Below, piece by piece: positions 1-5,834 of a stretch of 6,551 bases of DNA. The notes under the pieces were generated by a model. That model did no database searches and was not told the origin of the DNA. It worked only from the letters and a program-made list of their open reading frames with translations. The DNA comes from Dehalococcoidia bacterium (GTDB lineage: Bacteria; Chloroflexota; Dehalococcoidia; JACVQG01), in NCBI GenBank assembly GCA_015661045.1, contig JACVQG010000082.1, positions 1 to 6,551 of the forward strand, in the 5' to 3' direction. Every line of letters starts with the position of its first letter. The stretch's first letter is position 1. The position numbers and the translations under genes were made by a program.

Positions 1-309
1 CAGAACCTGCAAGGTGCAATCAATGGAGAGATGTACGAAATCAATGAGATGTATGCGACATTTTTAGAGACAGCCAAATTGCAGGGTGAAAAGGGAGCGC
101 AACTGAGCTTTTTCTACGCCCTTGCGGCTGAGAAGACTCATGCAGCGCTGTTTCAAAAAACCAAACAAACGCTTGATTCCACGAAAAAGGATGTTCCCCT
201 GGGCCCCATACAGATATGCGACGTTTGCGGCTGGACTACCGAAGGTGATATCCCGGACAAATGCCCTATATGTGGCGCAAAACGGGACCAGTTTCAAACC
301 TTTGCCTGA
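1..309 (+). CDS. rbr: rubrerythrin, C-terminal part (5' end outside window)
   Basis: Rubrerythrin is a cytoplasmic non-haem di-iron protein that reduces hydrogen peroxide in anaerobes, using electrons passed through its rubredoxin domain. The frame is open from base 1, so the gene starts upstream; 102 residues are visible. Visible residues 1-50 are the end of the ferritin-like four-helix domain: a GEMYEINEMY helix with Glu10 and Glu13, and the EKTHA helix with Glu44 and His47, the family's usual iron ligands. Residues 70-99 form the rubredoxin domain with Cys73-x2-Cys76 and Cys88-x2-Cys91, which hold one iron. The order ferritin-like then rubredoxin matches classical rubrerythrin rather than reverse rubrerythrin or nigerythrin, though the missing N-terminus prevents full distinction. 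The gene ends at a TGA followed 35 bases later by strong hairpins. An ATG at 31 is internal to the helix and is not the start. Confidence 0.93.
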   Translation, partial: QNLQGAINGEMYEINEMYATFLETAKLQGEKGAQLSFFYALAAEKTHAALFQKTKQTLDSTKKDVPLGPIQICDVCGWTTEGDIPDKCPICGAKRDQFQTFA

Positions 310-344
310 ATCCGAATTACGTAGGTCTCAAGATGCAGACATGA

Positions 345-415
345 CGCCCCCTTTAACAAAGGGGGCGCTCCTGTTTACTCCAATGAATCGGGGTAAACAG
401 GAGCGGGGGATTTTT
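345..415 (+). terminator. double-hairpin terminator / palindromic repeat after rubrerythrin
   Basis: Two perfect stem-loops lie back to back. The first is a 10-bp stem, 345-354 with 358-367, loop AAC. The second is a 12-bp stem, 367-378 with 393-404, loop of 14 bases. A GGGGGA run and TTTTT (411-415) follow, so it reads as an intrinsic terminator for the rubrerythrin transcript. The T-run contains the stop codon of the convergent phosphatase gene. The CCCCCTTT-loop-AAAGGGGG form is also typical of dispersed palindromic repeats in anaerobe genomes, so it may be a repeat used as terminator. Confidence 0.7.
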
Positions 416-1334
416 AGAAGATGAGAAACAACCCCCGATTATTCTGCTGTCCATAGCAGTATGAAAGGACACTTGTCCCATTACCTACAGCGAAGCCATT
501 ACTTACCGGAGGGTGCAGTTGCGTCGCTTTTATAATAACAACCGTAATATTGTCCACGCCGCCGTTAGCATTGGCTAGATCAATAAGATGTTGCACCTTT
601 TGGAGGGGTGTCATGTTCTGGTGTAGGATGTCTTCAATCTCTTCATCCCGGGCCATTTCCCACAACCCGTTAGAGCACAAAAGCATCTCATCGCCTACAG
701 CCAGTTGCTCGGAGAACATATCAACCACTAGCTCTTCGCTAGAACCTAAAGACCGGAGCAGCAGGTTTTGCCGTGGATGGGAATAGACATCCTCGCTCTT
801 GTTTTGGCCGCATGATGCCAGCATCCAGGCCAGCGAGTGATCAGTTGTGATTTGTTTCAGTCCGCTCCAATTGATTAAATATGCGCGGGAGTCCCCCACG
901 TTGGCGATATAAGCTGTCCCATTAATAACGAGGGCTGCAACCAGGGTTGTGCCCATTCCTTTCCTGTAGGCAGGAGCTGACATAATATTCCGGTGAGCTT
1001 GCCTGAAAGAGTCCTCCAGGATTTCCGTGATTGCTTCTTCGTTATCCGTGTACATAGTAATATCTGGCAATTGACGTGTAATTTCCTGGTTTACGGTGGA
1101 AACCGCAATATTAGCAGCTACATCTCCAGCCTGGCAACCACCCATACCATCGGCTACCATGAATAAACCAAGCGGAATTCCATTCTGGTGCTGGTTAAGA
1201 GAGAACTGAAATGCGCCCAGGGCATCTTCGTTTTTGACCCGTAACTTTCCAGTATCGCTGAGGCTGGCAACCTCATAACCGATTAACGATTGCTGCGAGT
1301 CCAGCTTAAAAGGTTTCTCTTTTAAAAAGACCAT
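414..1334 (-). CDS. PP2C-family Ser/Thr protein phosphatase (PrpC/Stp type)
   Basis: This is a cytoplasmic, metal-dependent phosphatase of the PPM/PP2C family, which removes phosphate from Ser/Thr of proteins. The 306 residues hold one catalytic domain (about 19-270). Visible motifs in order: RVKNEDA with Glu36-Asp37, VADGMGG with Asp62-Gly63, GMGTTL at 126-131, VGDSRAY with Asp148, DHSLAW at 165-170, LLLRSLG at 191-197, SNGLWEM at 221-227, and GGVDNIT with Asp261. In most relatives the SNG motif is S/TDG, its Asp binding metal; here Asn222 is encoded (AAC). No membrane segment is visible. Residues 271-306 form a tail without recognisable similarity. The ATG has a GAGG ribosome site 9 bases upstream. 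No partner kinase gene is present; the gene is divergent from amtB and convergent with rubrerythrin. The family call is secure; the target is unknown. Confidence 0.92.
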   Translation of the reverse strand: MVFLKEKPFKLDSQQSLIGYEVASLSDTGKLRVKNEDALGAFQFSLNQHQNGIPLGLFMVADGMGGCQAGDVAANIAVSTVNQEITRQLPDITMYTDNEEAITEILEDSFRQAHRNIMSAPAYRKGMGTTLVAALVINGTAYIANVGDSRAYLINWSGLKQITTDHSLAWMLASCGQNKSEDVYSHPRQNLLLRSLGSSEELVVDMFSEQLAVGDEMLLCSNGLWEMARDEEIEDILHQNMTPLQKVQHLIDLANANGGVDNITVVIIKATQLHPPVSNGFAVGNGTSVLSYCYGQQNNRGLFLIF

Positions 1335-1388
1335 TAGTATCTACCTCGTTGCACAGATTTTGTATTTATCGGTACGGGGCGCGTTGTT

Positions 1389-1400
1389 CCGATTAATCGG
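1389..1400. promoter_or_regulatory. 12-bp perfect palindrome, possible operator
   Basis: CCGATTAATCGG is a perfect 12-base palindrome 55 bases upstream of the phosphatase start codon, in the divergent control region. It could bind a dimeric regulator of the phosphatase gene. Related TTAATCG cores occur near 3542 and 5797 upstream of two other genes. No regulator can be named, and a short palindrome can arise by chance. Confidence 0.25.
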
Positions 1401-1406
1401 GATACC

Positions 1407-1433
1407 TTGACCTGCTCTTTTCTACTCTATATT
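1407..1433 (+). promoter_or_regulatory. possible -35/-10 promoter toward amtB
   Basis: TTGACC (1407-1412) is followed after 15 bases by TATATT (1428-1433). Each box is close to the sigma-70 consensus, but the spacer is shorter than the preferred 16-18 bases. If used, it would give amtB a leader of roughly 200 bases. No other convincing sigma-70 pair was seen closer to amtB. Confidence 0.25.
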
Positions 1434-1572
1434 TAACATTGAATCTTTTGGTACAATACTGATTACAACATAACTTCCGGTATTTGTCTGTTGTGTAAAC
1501 CATCAAATGTTTTGAGTGTTTTCGCCCAATATTCCAGGGGGGAAGTCGCAGGTTCACTATCTCAAAGTTTCG

Positions 1573-1610
1573 TAACATAAATTTAACATAAATGTAATAG
1601 AATCTTTACG
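1573..1610. promoter_or_regulatory. tandem direct repeat and weak dyad just upstream of amtB
   Basis: TAACATAAAT occurs twice with an 11-base period (1573-1582 and 1584-1593), about one helical turn. It is followed by the imperfect dyad TGTAA-N8-TTACG (1593-1610). The dyad loosely recalls GlnR/TnrA sites, but its half-site spacing is one base too long for that consensus. The position, 13-50 bases before the first possible start, suits a repressor or activator site for the nitrogen genes. This is inference. Confidence 0.25.
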
Positions 1611-1636
1611 CCAACTGATTGTATGGATTATTTTTC

Positions 1637-1644
1637 AGGAGGGG
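1637..1644 (+). promoter_or_regulatory. strong ribosome binding site that sets the amtB start to TTG
   Basis: AGGAGGGG lies inside the longest amtB reading frame, 27 codon-frame bases before an in-frame TTG. From the AGGAGG core the spacing to the TTG at 1650 is 7 bases, which is ideal. The ATG at 1623 has no purine-rich site ahead of it, so initiation at TTG is favoured. Confidence 0.7.
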
Positions 1645-1649
1645 AACAT

Positions 1650-2930
1650 TTGTTTATAGAATCTTCAATATCTTTAGCTCAGGCAGTTACGAGCCAGGCC
1701 AAGCCAGAGGTGAGCGCTGGCGATACAGCCTGGATACTGGCTTCGGCGGCGCTGGTGATGGTTATGACGCCGGCCCTGGGCTTCTTTTACGGGGGTATGG
1801 TAAGGAAAAAGAATGCCCTATCCACCATCAATTGGAGCTTTATAACCATAGCTTTAATAAGTCTCCAGTGGGTATTATGGGGATATAGCCTGGCCTTTGG
1901 CCCGGATAAGGGACACTTCATTGGTAACTTATCCTGGTTTGGGCTTAATGGCGTAGGGCAGGAGCCTAATCCGGACTATGCCAGCACTATCCCTCATCTG
2001 GCCTTTATGATATACCAGGCAATGTTTGCCATTATCACCCCGGCTATTGTTACCGGCGCCTTGGCCGAGAGGATGAAGTTCAGCACTTTCGTAGTATTTA
2101 GCGTAATATGGGCTACTATAGTTTATGACCCCATAGCTCACTGGGTTTGGGGTGTTGGGGGGTGGTTGCGTGAATTCGGAGTCCTGGATTTTGCGGGGGG
2201 ATCGGTGGTCCATATCGCTGCCGGTGTATCGGCTCTGGCTGCAGCGCTGGTTGCTGGGCGGCGGCATGGCTATGGCAAGGAGCCGATGGATCCCCATGAT
2301 ACAACCATGGTAGTACTTGGAGCAGGTCTGCTCTGGTTTGGGTGGTTCGGTTTCAATGGTGGTAGCGCATTGACGTCCGGCGGGTTGGCCACGAGCGCTT
2401 TTGTTGTTACCAACACTGCGGCGTCTGCCGGAGCGGTTACCTGGATGATAATGGCGTGGATATTCGGGGGTAAGCCCAGTGTTATAGGCATGGTATCGGG
2501 AGCCGTAGTTGGTTTGGGGGCGATAACACCCGCATCCGGCTATGTAGGGGTTTCGGCAGCGATAGCTATCGGTGTTGGCGCCGGGGTATTTTGCTTCCTG
2601 GCGGTAAGATTACGGAGCCGGTCCAAAGTAGATGATTCGCTGGATGTTTGGGGTTGTCACGGTATCGGGGGCACATGGGGAATGTTAGCTACGGGCATAT
2701 TCGCCAACAAAGCAATCAACCCGGCGGGCGCAGATGGCCTGCTATATGGTAATCCCATGCAACTGTGGAAACAGTTTGTCGCCGTCGTGGTTGTCTGGGT
2801 CTTTGCCTTTAGCATAACATGGATTATACTTAAGGTGCTTGATTTGACTATGGGGCTGCGGGTCAAAGAGCATGAAGAGGAATTGGGGCTGGACCTCTCC
2901 CAGCATGGTGAAACAGCTTACAGGATATAA
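1650..2930 (+). CDS. amtB: ammonium transporter AmtB
   Basis: This is an inner-membrane Amt/Mep/Rh channel that takes up ammonium as a trimer. From TTG 1650 it has 426 residues, usual for the family; an ATG at 1623 would add nine residues but lacks a ribosome site. Hydrophobic segments consistent with about 11 membrane helices run from residue 26 to about 397. The signature residues are visible: Phe126 (FAIIT), Trp167 (HWVWG), Asp180 and His188 in LDFAGGSVVHIAAG, Phe235 in GWFGFNGGS, and His337 in CHGIGGTWG. These match the E. coli pore set Phe107, Trp148, Asp160, His168, Phe215 and His318, so a working channel is expected. The cytoplasmic tail (about 402-426) is short and ends at TAA, 27 bases before glnK, implying one operon and control by PII docking. 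Confidence 0.95.
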   Translation: MFIESSISLAQAVTSQAKPEVSAGDTAWILASAALVMVMTPALGFFYGGMVRKKNALSTINWSFITIALISLQWVLWGYSLAFGPDKGHFIGNLSWFGLNGVGQEPNPDYASTIPHLAFMIYQAMFAIITPAIVTGALAERMKFSTFVVFSVIWATIVYDPIAHWVWGVGGWLREFGVLDFAGGSVVHIAAGVSALAAALVAGRRHGYGKEPMDPHDTTMVVLGAGLLWFGWFGFNGGSALTSGGLATSAFVVTNTAASAGAVTWMIMAWIFGGKPSVIGMVSGAVVGLGAITPASGYVGVSAAIAIGVGAGVFCFLAVRLRSRSKVDDSLDVWGCHGIGGTWGMLATGIFANKAINPAGADGLLYGNPMQLWKQFVAVVVVWVFAFSITWIILKVLDLTMGLRVKEHEEELGLDLSQHGETAYRI

Positions 2931-3299
<369 letters not shown>

Positions 3300-3300
3300 A

Positions 3301-3332
3301 GGTTATGCCGTTTTAATAACCGGGTATGACCC
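3301..3332 (+). terminator. two short weak stem-loops after glnK
   Basis: GGTTAT (3301-3306) pairs with ATAACC (3316-3321), and GGGT (3322-3325) pairs with ACCC (3329-3332). Both are short and no clear T-run follows. They may slow or mark the 3' end of the amtB-glnK transcript, but alone they are weak. Confidence 0.2.
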
Positions 3333-3362
3333 TGCATTGACAGATATAGTATGGTGAAAGAG

Positions 3363-3402
3363 AGTGGAATGAACTACACGACGATTGTGAGTTCATTCCA
3401 CT
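3363..3402 (+). terminator. 13-bp perfect stem-loop downstream of glnK
   Basis: AGTGGAATGAACT (3363-3375) and AGTTCATTCCACT (3390-3402) are perfect inverted repeats around a 14-base loop; CAC/GTG inside the loop can extend the stem. It lies 63 bases after glnK. The following TTGTCATG is not a proper T-tract, so it may be a 3'-end stabiliser, a weak terminator, or a small dispersed palindrome. No gene was found in 3300-3572. Confidence 0.5.
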
Positions 3403-3456
3403 TTGTCATGAATAGATATGGAAACCAGTATTCCGAACGTAATTACAAAAATTGGA

Positions 3457-3465
3457 TGTTATAAT
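3457..3465 (+). promoter_or_regulatory. extended -10 promoter for the FMN reductase gene
   Basis: TGTTATAAT is a perfect extended -10 element (TGn plus TATAAT). No good -35 lies at the expected distance, which extended -10 promoters tolerate. Transcription would begin near 3472, about 100 bases before the gene, in an AT-rich stretch. Confidence 0.5.
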
Positions 3466-3572
3466 TTTATATATAAGAATAAGTTAAGTATGGATTCGGT
3501 CGTTAAAGAAGATTCAAGGATAAACACAAATCAACATCGTTAATCGGATTTCATATGTGGAGGGGGAATACC

Positions 3573-4139
3573 ATGAGTGATAAAATAACTATCCTCGGCT
3601 TTGCTGGAAGCCTGCGCAAAGGTTCCTACAATAAGTCTTTACTTAAAGCGTCCGGGGGATTGACGCCCGGTAATTCAGAGATGGAGACATTTGACCTTGA
3701 GGGAATTCCGCCTTTTAATCAGGATATGGAAAATTCTATGCCTGAAAAGGTTAAAGAATTTAAAAGGAAAATTAAAGCCGCCGATGCAATATTAATCGTA
3801 ACGCCTGAACACAACTATTCGGTGCCCGGAGTTCTTAAAAATGCAATAGATTGGGCTTCCAGACCCTATGGAGACAACGCCTTTGATGGTAAACCGGCCG
3901 CCATTATGAGCGCTTCACCCGGCATTCTGGGTGGGGCCAGGGGGCAATATCAACTGCGTCAGATTATGGTTTTTCTGAACATGTTCCCATTAAACAAGCC
4001 TGAACTATTTGTTAATTTTGCACATCAGAAGTTTGATGAAAAGGGTAACCTGACCGATGAAAAAACAAAGGAATATATCAAGGGAATGCTGGATGCTTTG
4101 GTAACATGGACGAAGAAATTAAAGGCAGATACTAAATAA
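3573..4139 (+). CDS. NAD(P)H-dependent FMN/quinone reductase (flavodoxin-like fold)
   Basis: This belongs to the NADPH-dependent FMN reductase family (ChrR/YieF, SsuE and azoreductase relatives): small cytoplasmic flavoproteins moving electrons from NAD(P)H via FMN to quinones, chromate, azo dyes or free flavin. The ATG at 3573 gives 188 residues, typical of the family, and GGAGGGGG sits 6 bases upstream; the in-frame ATG at 3555 lies before that site and is rejected. Visible: the phosphate-binding loop GSLRKGSYN (12-20), the flavin motif PEHNYSVPGVLKNAIDW (78-94; relatives usually have PEYN), and SASPGILGGARGQ (113-125) on the isoalloxazine side. There is no signal peptide or CxxC iron-sulphur motif, which separates it from the IsoF-like flavoproteins. 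It stands alone with its own promoter. Family call firm; electron acceptor unknown, likely a redox-defence role. Confidence 0.9.
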   Translation: MSDKITILGFAGSLRKGSYNKSLLKASGGLTPGNSEMETFDLEGIPPFNQDMENSMPEKVKEFKRKIKAADAILIVTPEHNYSVPGVLKNAIDWASRPYGDNAFDGKPAAIMSASPGILGGARGQYQLRQIMVFLNMFPLNKPELFVNFAHQKFDEKGNLTDEKTKEYIKGMLDALVTWTKKLKADTK

Positions 4140-4154
4140 TCTATGTTTTATGGG

Positions 4155-4335
4155 ATTCCCTCGAAAATAGGCGCCAACTCACCCAAAATGTCATTCCCGA
4201 GAAGGCGGGAATCCAGTTGCACCACCCCTCCTGGATTCCGAATCAAGTTCGGAATTACAGGGGAGGGACAGCAATATTTCATGCTTCGCGGTGCCCAGCG
4301 CAAGCGGGAATGAACGATTCTCCCGAAAATAGACG
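4155..4335. repeat. composite REP/MITE-like palindromic repeat with flanking direct repeats
   Basis: TCATTCCCG (4191-4199) and CGGGAATGA (4305-4313) are 9-base terminal inverted repeats of a roughly 123-base element. Inside are the stems ATTCCCG/CGGGAAT (4193-4199 with 4206-4212), GGAATCCAG/CTGGATTCC (4208-4216 with 4231-4239) and ATTCCGAA/TTCGGAAT (4235-4242 with 4248-4255). The CATTCCCG...CGGGAATCCAG wording is a common dispersed repeat style in environmental anaerobes. On either side lies a 19-base imperfect direct repeat with core CGAAAATAG (4155-4173 and 4317-4335, 16 of 19 identical). No coding function is supported. Confidence 0.65.
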
Positions 4336-4341
4336 TGAAGG

Positions 4342-4398
4342 ATTGCGAGGAGCGGAACGACGAAGTCCCGACTATCGGGACTTCGTTGCGCTCGCAAT
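4342..4398. repeat. second palindromic repeat (ATTGCGAG...CTCGCAAT hairpin)
   Basis: A perfect 11-bp stem, 4361-4371 with 4375-4385, loop CTA, is enclosed by the outer arms ATTGCGAG (4342-4349) and CTCGCAAT (4391-4398) with small bulges between. The wording GATTGCGAGGAGCGGAACGA is typical of dispersed intergenic repeats. It sits between the FMN reductase gene and the convergent solute-binding protein gene, so its transcript hairpin may help separate them. The rest of the gap, 4399-4503, is AT-rich with only a weak 7-base inverted repeat (4440-4446 with 4471-4477). Confidence 0.65.
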
Positions 4399-4503
4399 GA
4401 CAGGTCGCAATACTTTACGTAATATCCCTTATTTTGTTAATGCCTATGAGTACGGTGTATATGCAACAAGTAGGCATAAAAGGCTTAAACAGAAACTAAA
4501 AAT

Positions 4504-5646
4504 CTATTTTTTCCACAGGCCGACAAAATATTTATCCGCAAAAAGCTTGCCTGTCTTTTCCGCCATCTTATAATCTTCACCGTATAAAGGCACATCCACG
4601 ATAGAGTTGGGGTGACGGAAATCTTTCACGTCCTTTCTCACCGAGGCTACTTTAGCGCCACTCCCGTATATGGTCTGACCTTCAGGGGAAAGCATCCAGT
4701 TCATAAATAGCTTGGCAGCATTAGGATGTGGGCCGCCATTGATACGCGACATAGTGGAAATAAGGGCAGCTATCCCTTCCTGAACAGCTATGGCTTTGAT
4801 TGGAGCACCTTCAGCAAGATAGGAGCCGGCATCCAGGTCTGTAGTCATCAGGCCCAGTGAGTATTCACCCCGTGCCAGGGCTTCTGCAACCTGCTTTGTG
4901 CCGGTAGTGAATTTGGCTTTTTGGCCAAGAGCTTTAATAGTATCAACGTCAATCTTTTTATCATCTAATAAAGGTATCAAGAGCTGATAGGAACCGCCGC
5001 TGAAATTAGGGTCTGGCCCGATTATTTTCCCTTCCCATTTCGGGTTCAAGAAGTCCTTAAATGATTTCGGTTCCTCGCCAGGTTTTACCAGGTTGGTATT
5101 CATATAGGGGCCGATGATCTGGGTACGGTATGCCAATAGATGGCCTTCTGGATCGCCGTTTAACGGGTTAATCAGCCAAACATCTTTCTCCTGGAGTACC
5201 GGAATATCTATGGAACTGACTGTTGCCCCGGCTAATTTCAAATTGGTAGAGTGGACCAGTGAGAATTCGGTAAGGTCAGCCGTAATGTTACCGACACGAC
5301 GTTCCGTTTTAACCCTTTCTACAAACTCAGCGCCACGCCCCGTAACTACATCCACTTTTACGTTGTATCTATTCTCAAATCCTTTTGCCAGGGCAATGCC
5401 GAGGTCCCCCGTAAGGGCGAAGGCGTAAACAGTAACGCGGCCTTCTTTGCGTCCGGCTTCTATCAACTGGGTCAAAGCGCCATCCTGAGTGGTTGGCGCC
5501 GGAGGTTTTGCTGCTCCAGGCTGAGTAGCTTGCGGAGGGGCAGTGGTGGGAACCGGCGAGGTTGGGGTAGTGGGTGTACACGCGCCGATTATTAGCACAA
5601 ATAGAAGAGTAACTGTCAACCAGGCGATTTTGCTATTCTGTTTCAT
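4504..5646 (-). CDS. lipoprotein extracellular solute-binding protein (ABC importer, family 1, iron-type)
   Basis: This is the substrate-capturing lipoprotein of an ABC importer, on the outer face of the cytoplasmic membrane. The 380 residues start at ATG 5646, preceded by AAAGGAGG; an in-frame ATG nine codons upstream lacks such a site. Residues 1-22 are a type II signal peptide (KQNSK, hydrophobic WLTVTLLFVLIIGA) with lipobox IGAC and Cys23. A Thr/Pro/Ala-rich linker runs from 24 to 53. The binding domain (about 56-380) shows TVYAF at its first strand, NPKWEGKI (201-208), a small-residue FSGGS turn (215-219), and GGPHPNAAKLFMNWMLSPEGQ spread over 304-324; these features recur in Fe(III)- and phosphonate/thiamine-type binding proteins. 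No tyrosine pair for Fe(III) could be assigned, so the ligand is unknown. No permease or ATPase gene is in the window. It is divergent from the mutase gene. Confidence 0.9.
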   Translation of the reverse strand: MKQNSKIAWLTVTLLFVLIIGACTPTTPTSPVPTTAPPQATQPGAAKPPAPTTQDGALTQLIEAGRKEGRVTVYAFALTGDLGIALAKGFENRYNVKVDVVTGRGAEFVERVKTERRVGNITADLTEFSLVHSTNLKLAGATVSSIDIPVLQEKDVWLINPLNGDPEGHLLAYRTQIIGPYMNTNLVKPGEEPKSFKDFLNPKWEGKIIGPDPNFSGGSYQLLIPLLDDKKIDVDTIKALGQKAKFTTGTKQVAEALARGEYSLGLMTTDLDAGSYLAEGAPIKAIAVQEGIAALISTMSRINGGPHPNAAKLFMNWMLSPEGQTIYGSGAKVASVRKDVKDFRHPNSIVDVPLYGEDYKMAEKTGKLFADKYFVGLWKK

Positions 5647-5709
5647 GATTCCTCCTTTATTTCGTGTTGTCATAGCTAAAATATATTATTTCTGCGGTAT
5701 TCAACAGAA

Positions 5710-5738
5710 ATTGTACCTTTTTGCACAAAAAAATACAA
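5710..5738 (-). promoter_or_regulatory. candidate sigma-70 promoter for the solute-binding protein gene
   Basis: On the minus strand TTGTAT (5733-5738) and TACAAT (5710-5715) are separated by exactly 17 bases. The -10 matches five of six consensus bases. Transcription would start near 5703, giving a leader of about 57 bases before ATG 5646. Confidence 0.45.
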
Positions 5739-5748
5739 ATACAAAATG

Positions 5749-5777
5749 TTGTAGTGATTTGTTTTGTGTGCTATCAT
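5749..5777 (+). promoter_or_regulatory. candidate extended -10 promoter for the mutase-like gene
   Basis: TTGTAG (5749-5754) lies 17 bases before TATCAT (5772-5777), which has TGC directly ahead, forming a TGn extended -10. The -35 is poor (three of six). Transcription would start near 5784, about 50 bases before the start codon. A 9-bp inverted repeat overlaps the promoter. Confidence 0.5.
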
Positions 5778-5792
5778 TTGCGCAACAAATCA
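5755..5792. promoter_or_regulatory. perfect 9-bp inverted repeat over the mutase promoter, likely operator
   Basis: TGATTTGTT (5755-5763) and AACAAATCA (5784-5792) are exact inverted repeats with 20 bases between them. They flank the -10 box and reach the predicted transcription start, the position where a repressor would block polymerase. Centre-to-centre distance of the arms is 29 bases, close to three helical turns. The inner TTGCGCAA (5778-5785) is a further small palindrome. The protein that binds is not encoded in the window. Confidence 0.45.
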
Positions 5793-5834
5793 GAGATTAA
5801 TCGTAAAATCTTAAGAAAAACATGGAGGTTGGCC

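Noticed and set aside
1450..1465. Possible sigma-54 promoter (TGGTAC-N5-TGATT) before amtB
   Set aside because: The required GC at the -12 element is absent; ten bases after GG the sequence reads AT.
1393..1578. 61-residue minus-strand open frame in the divergent gap
   Set aside because: No ribosome site, no motif, and it covers the control region between two clear genes.
3408..3464. 18-codon ATG frame overlapping the extended -10 promoter, starting MNRYGNQ
   Set aside because: No ribosome site. It shares TATGGAAACCAG with the mutase gene near 5907, but one 12-base match is expected by chance in a window this size.
4217..4573. 118-residue open frame across the repeat region
   Set aside because: It is built from palindromic repeat DNA, has no ribosome site, overlaps the 3' end of the solute-binding protein gene on the other strand and has no recognisable motif.
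5543..5800. 85-residue plus-strand frame over the solute-binding protein start
   Set aside because: It is antisense to the signal peptide and linker codons of a well-supported gene and crosses its promoter.
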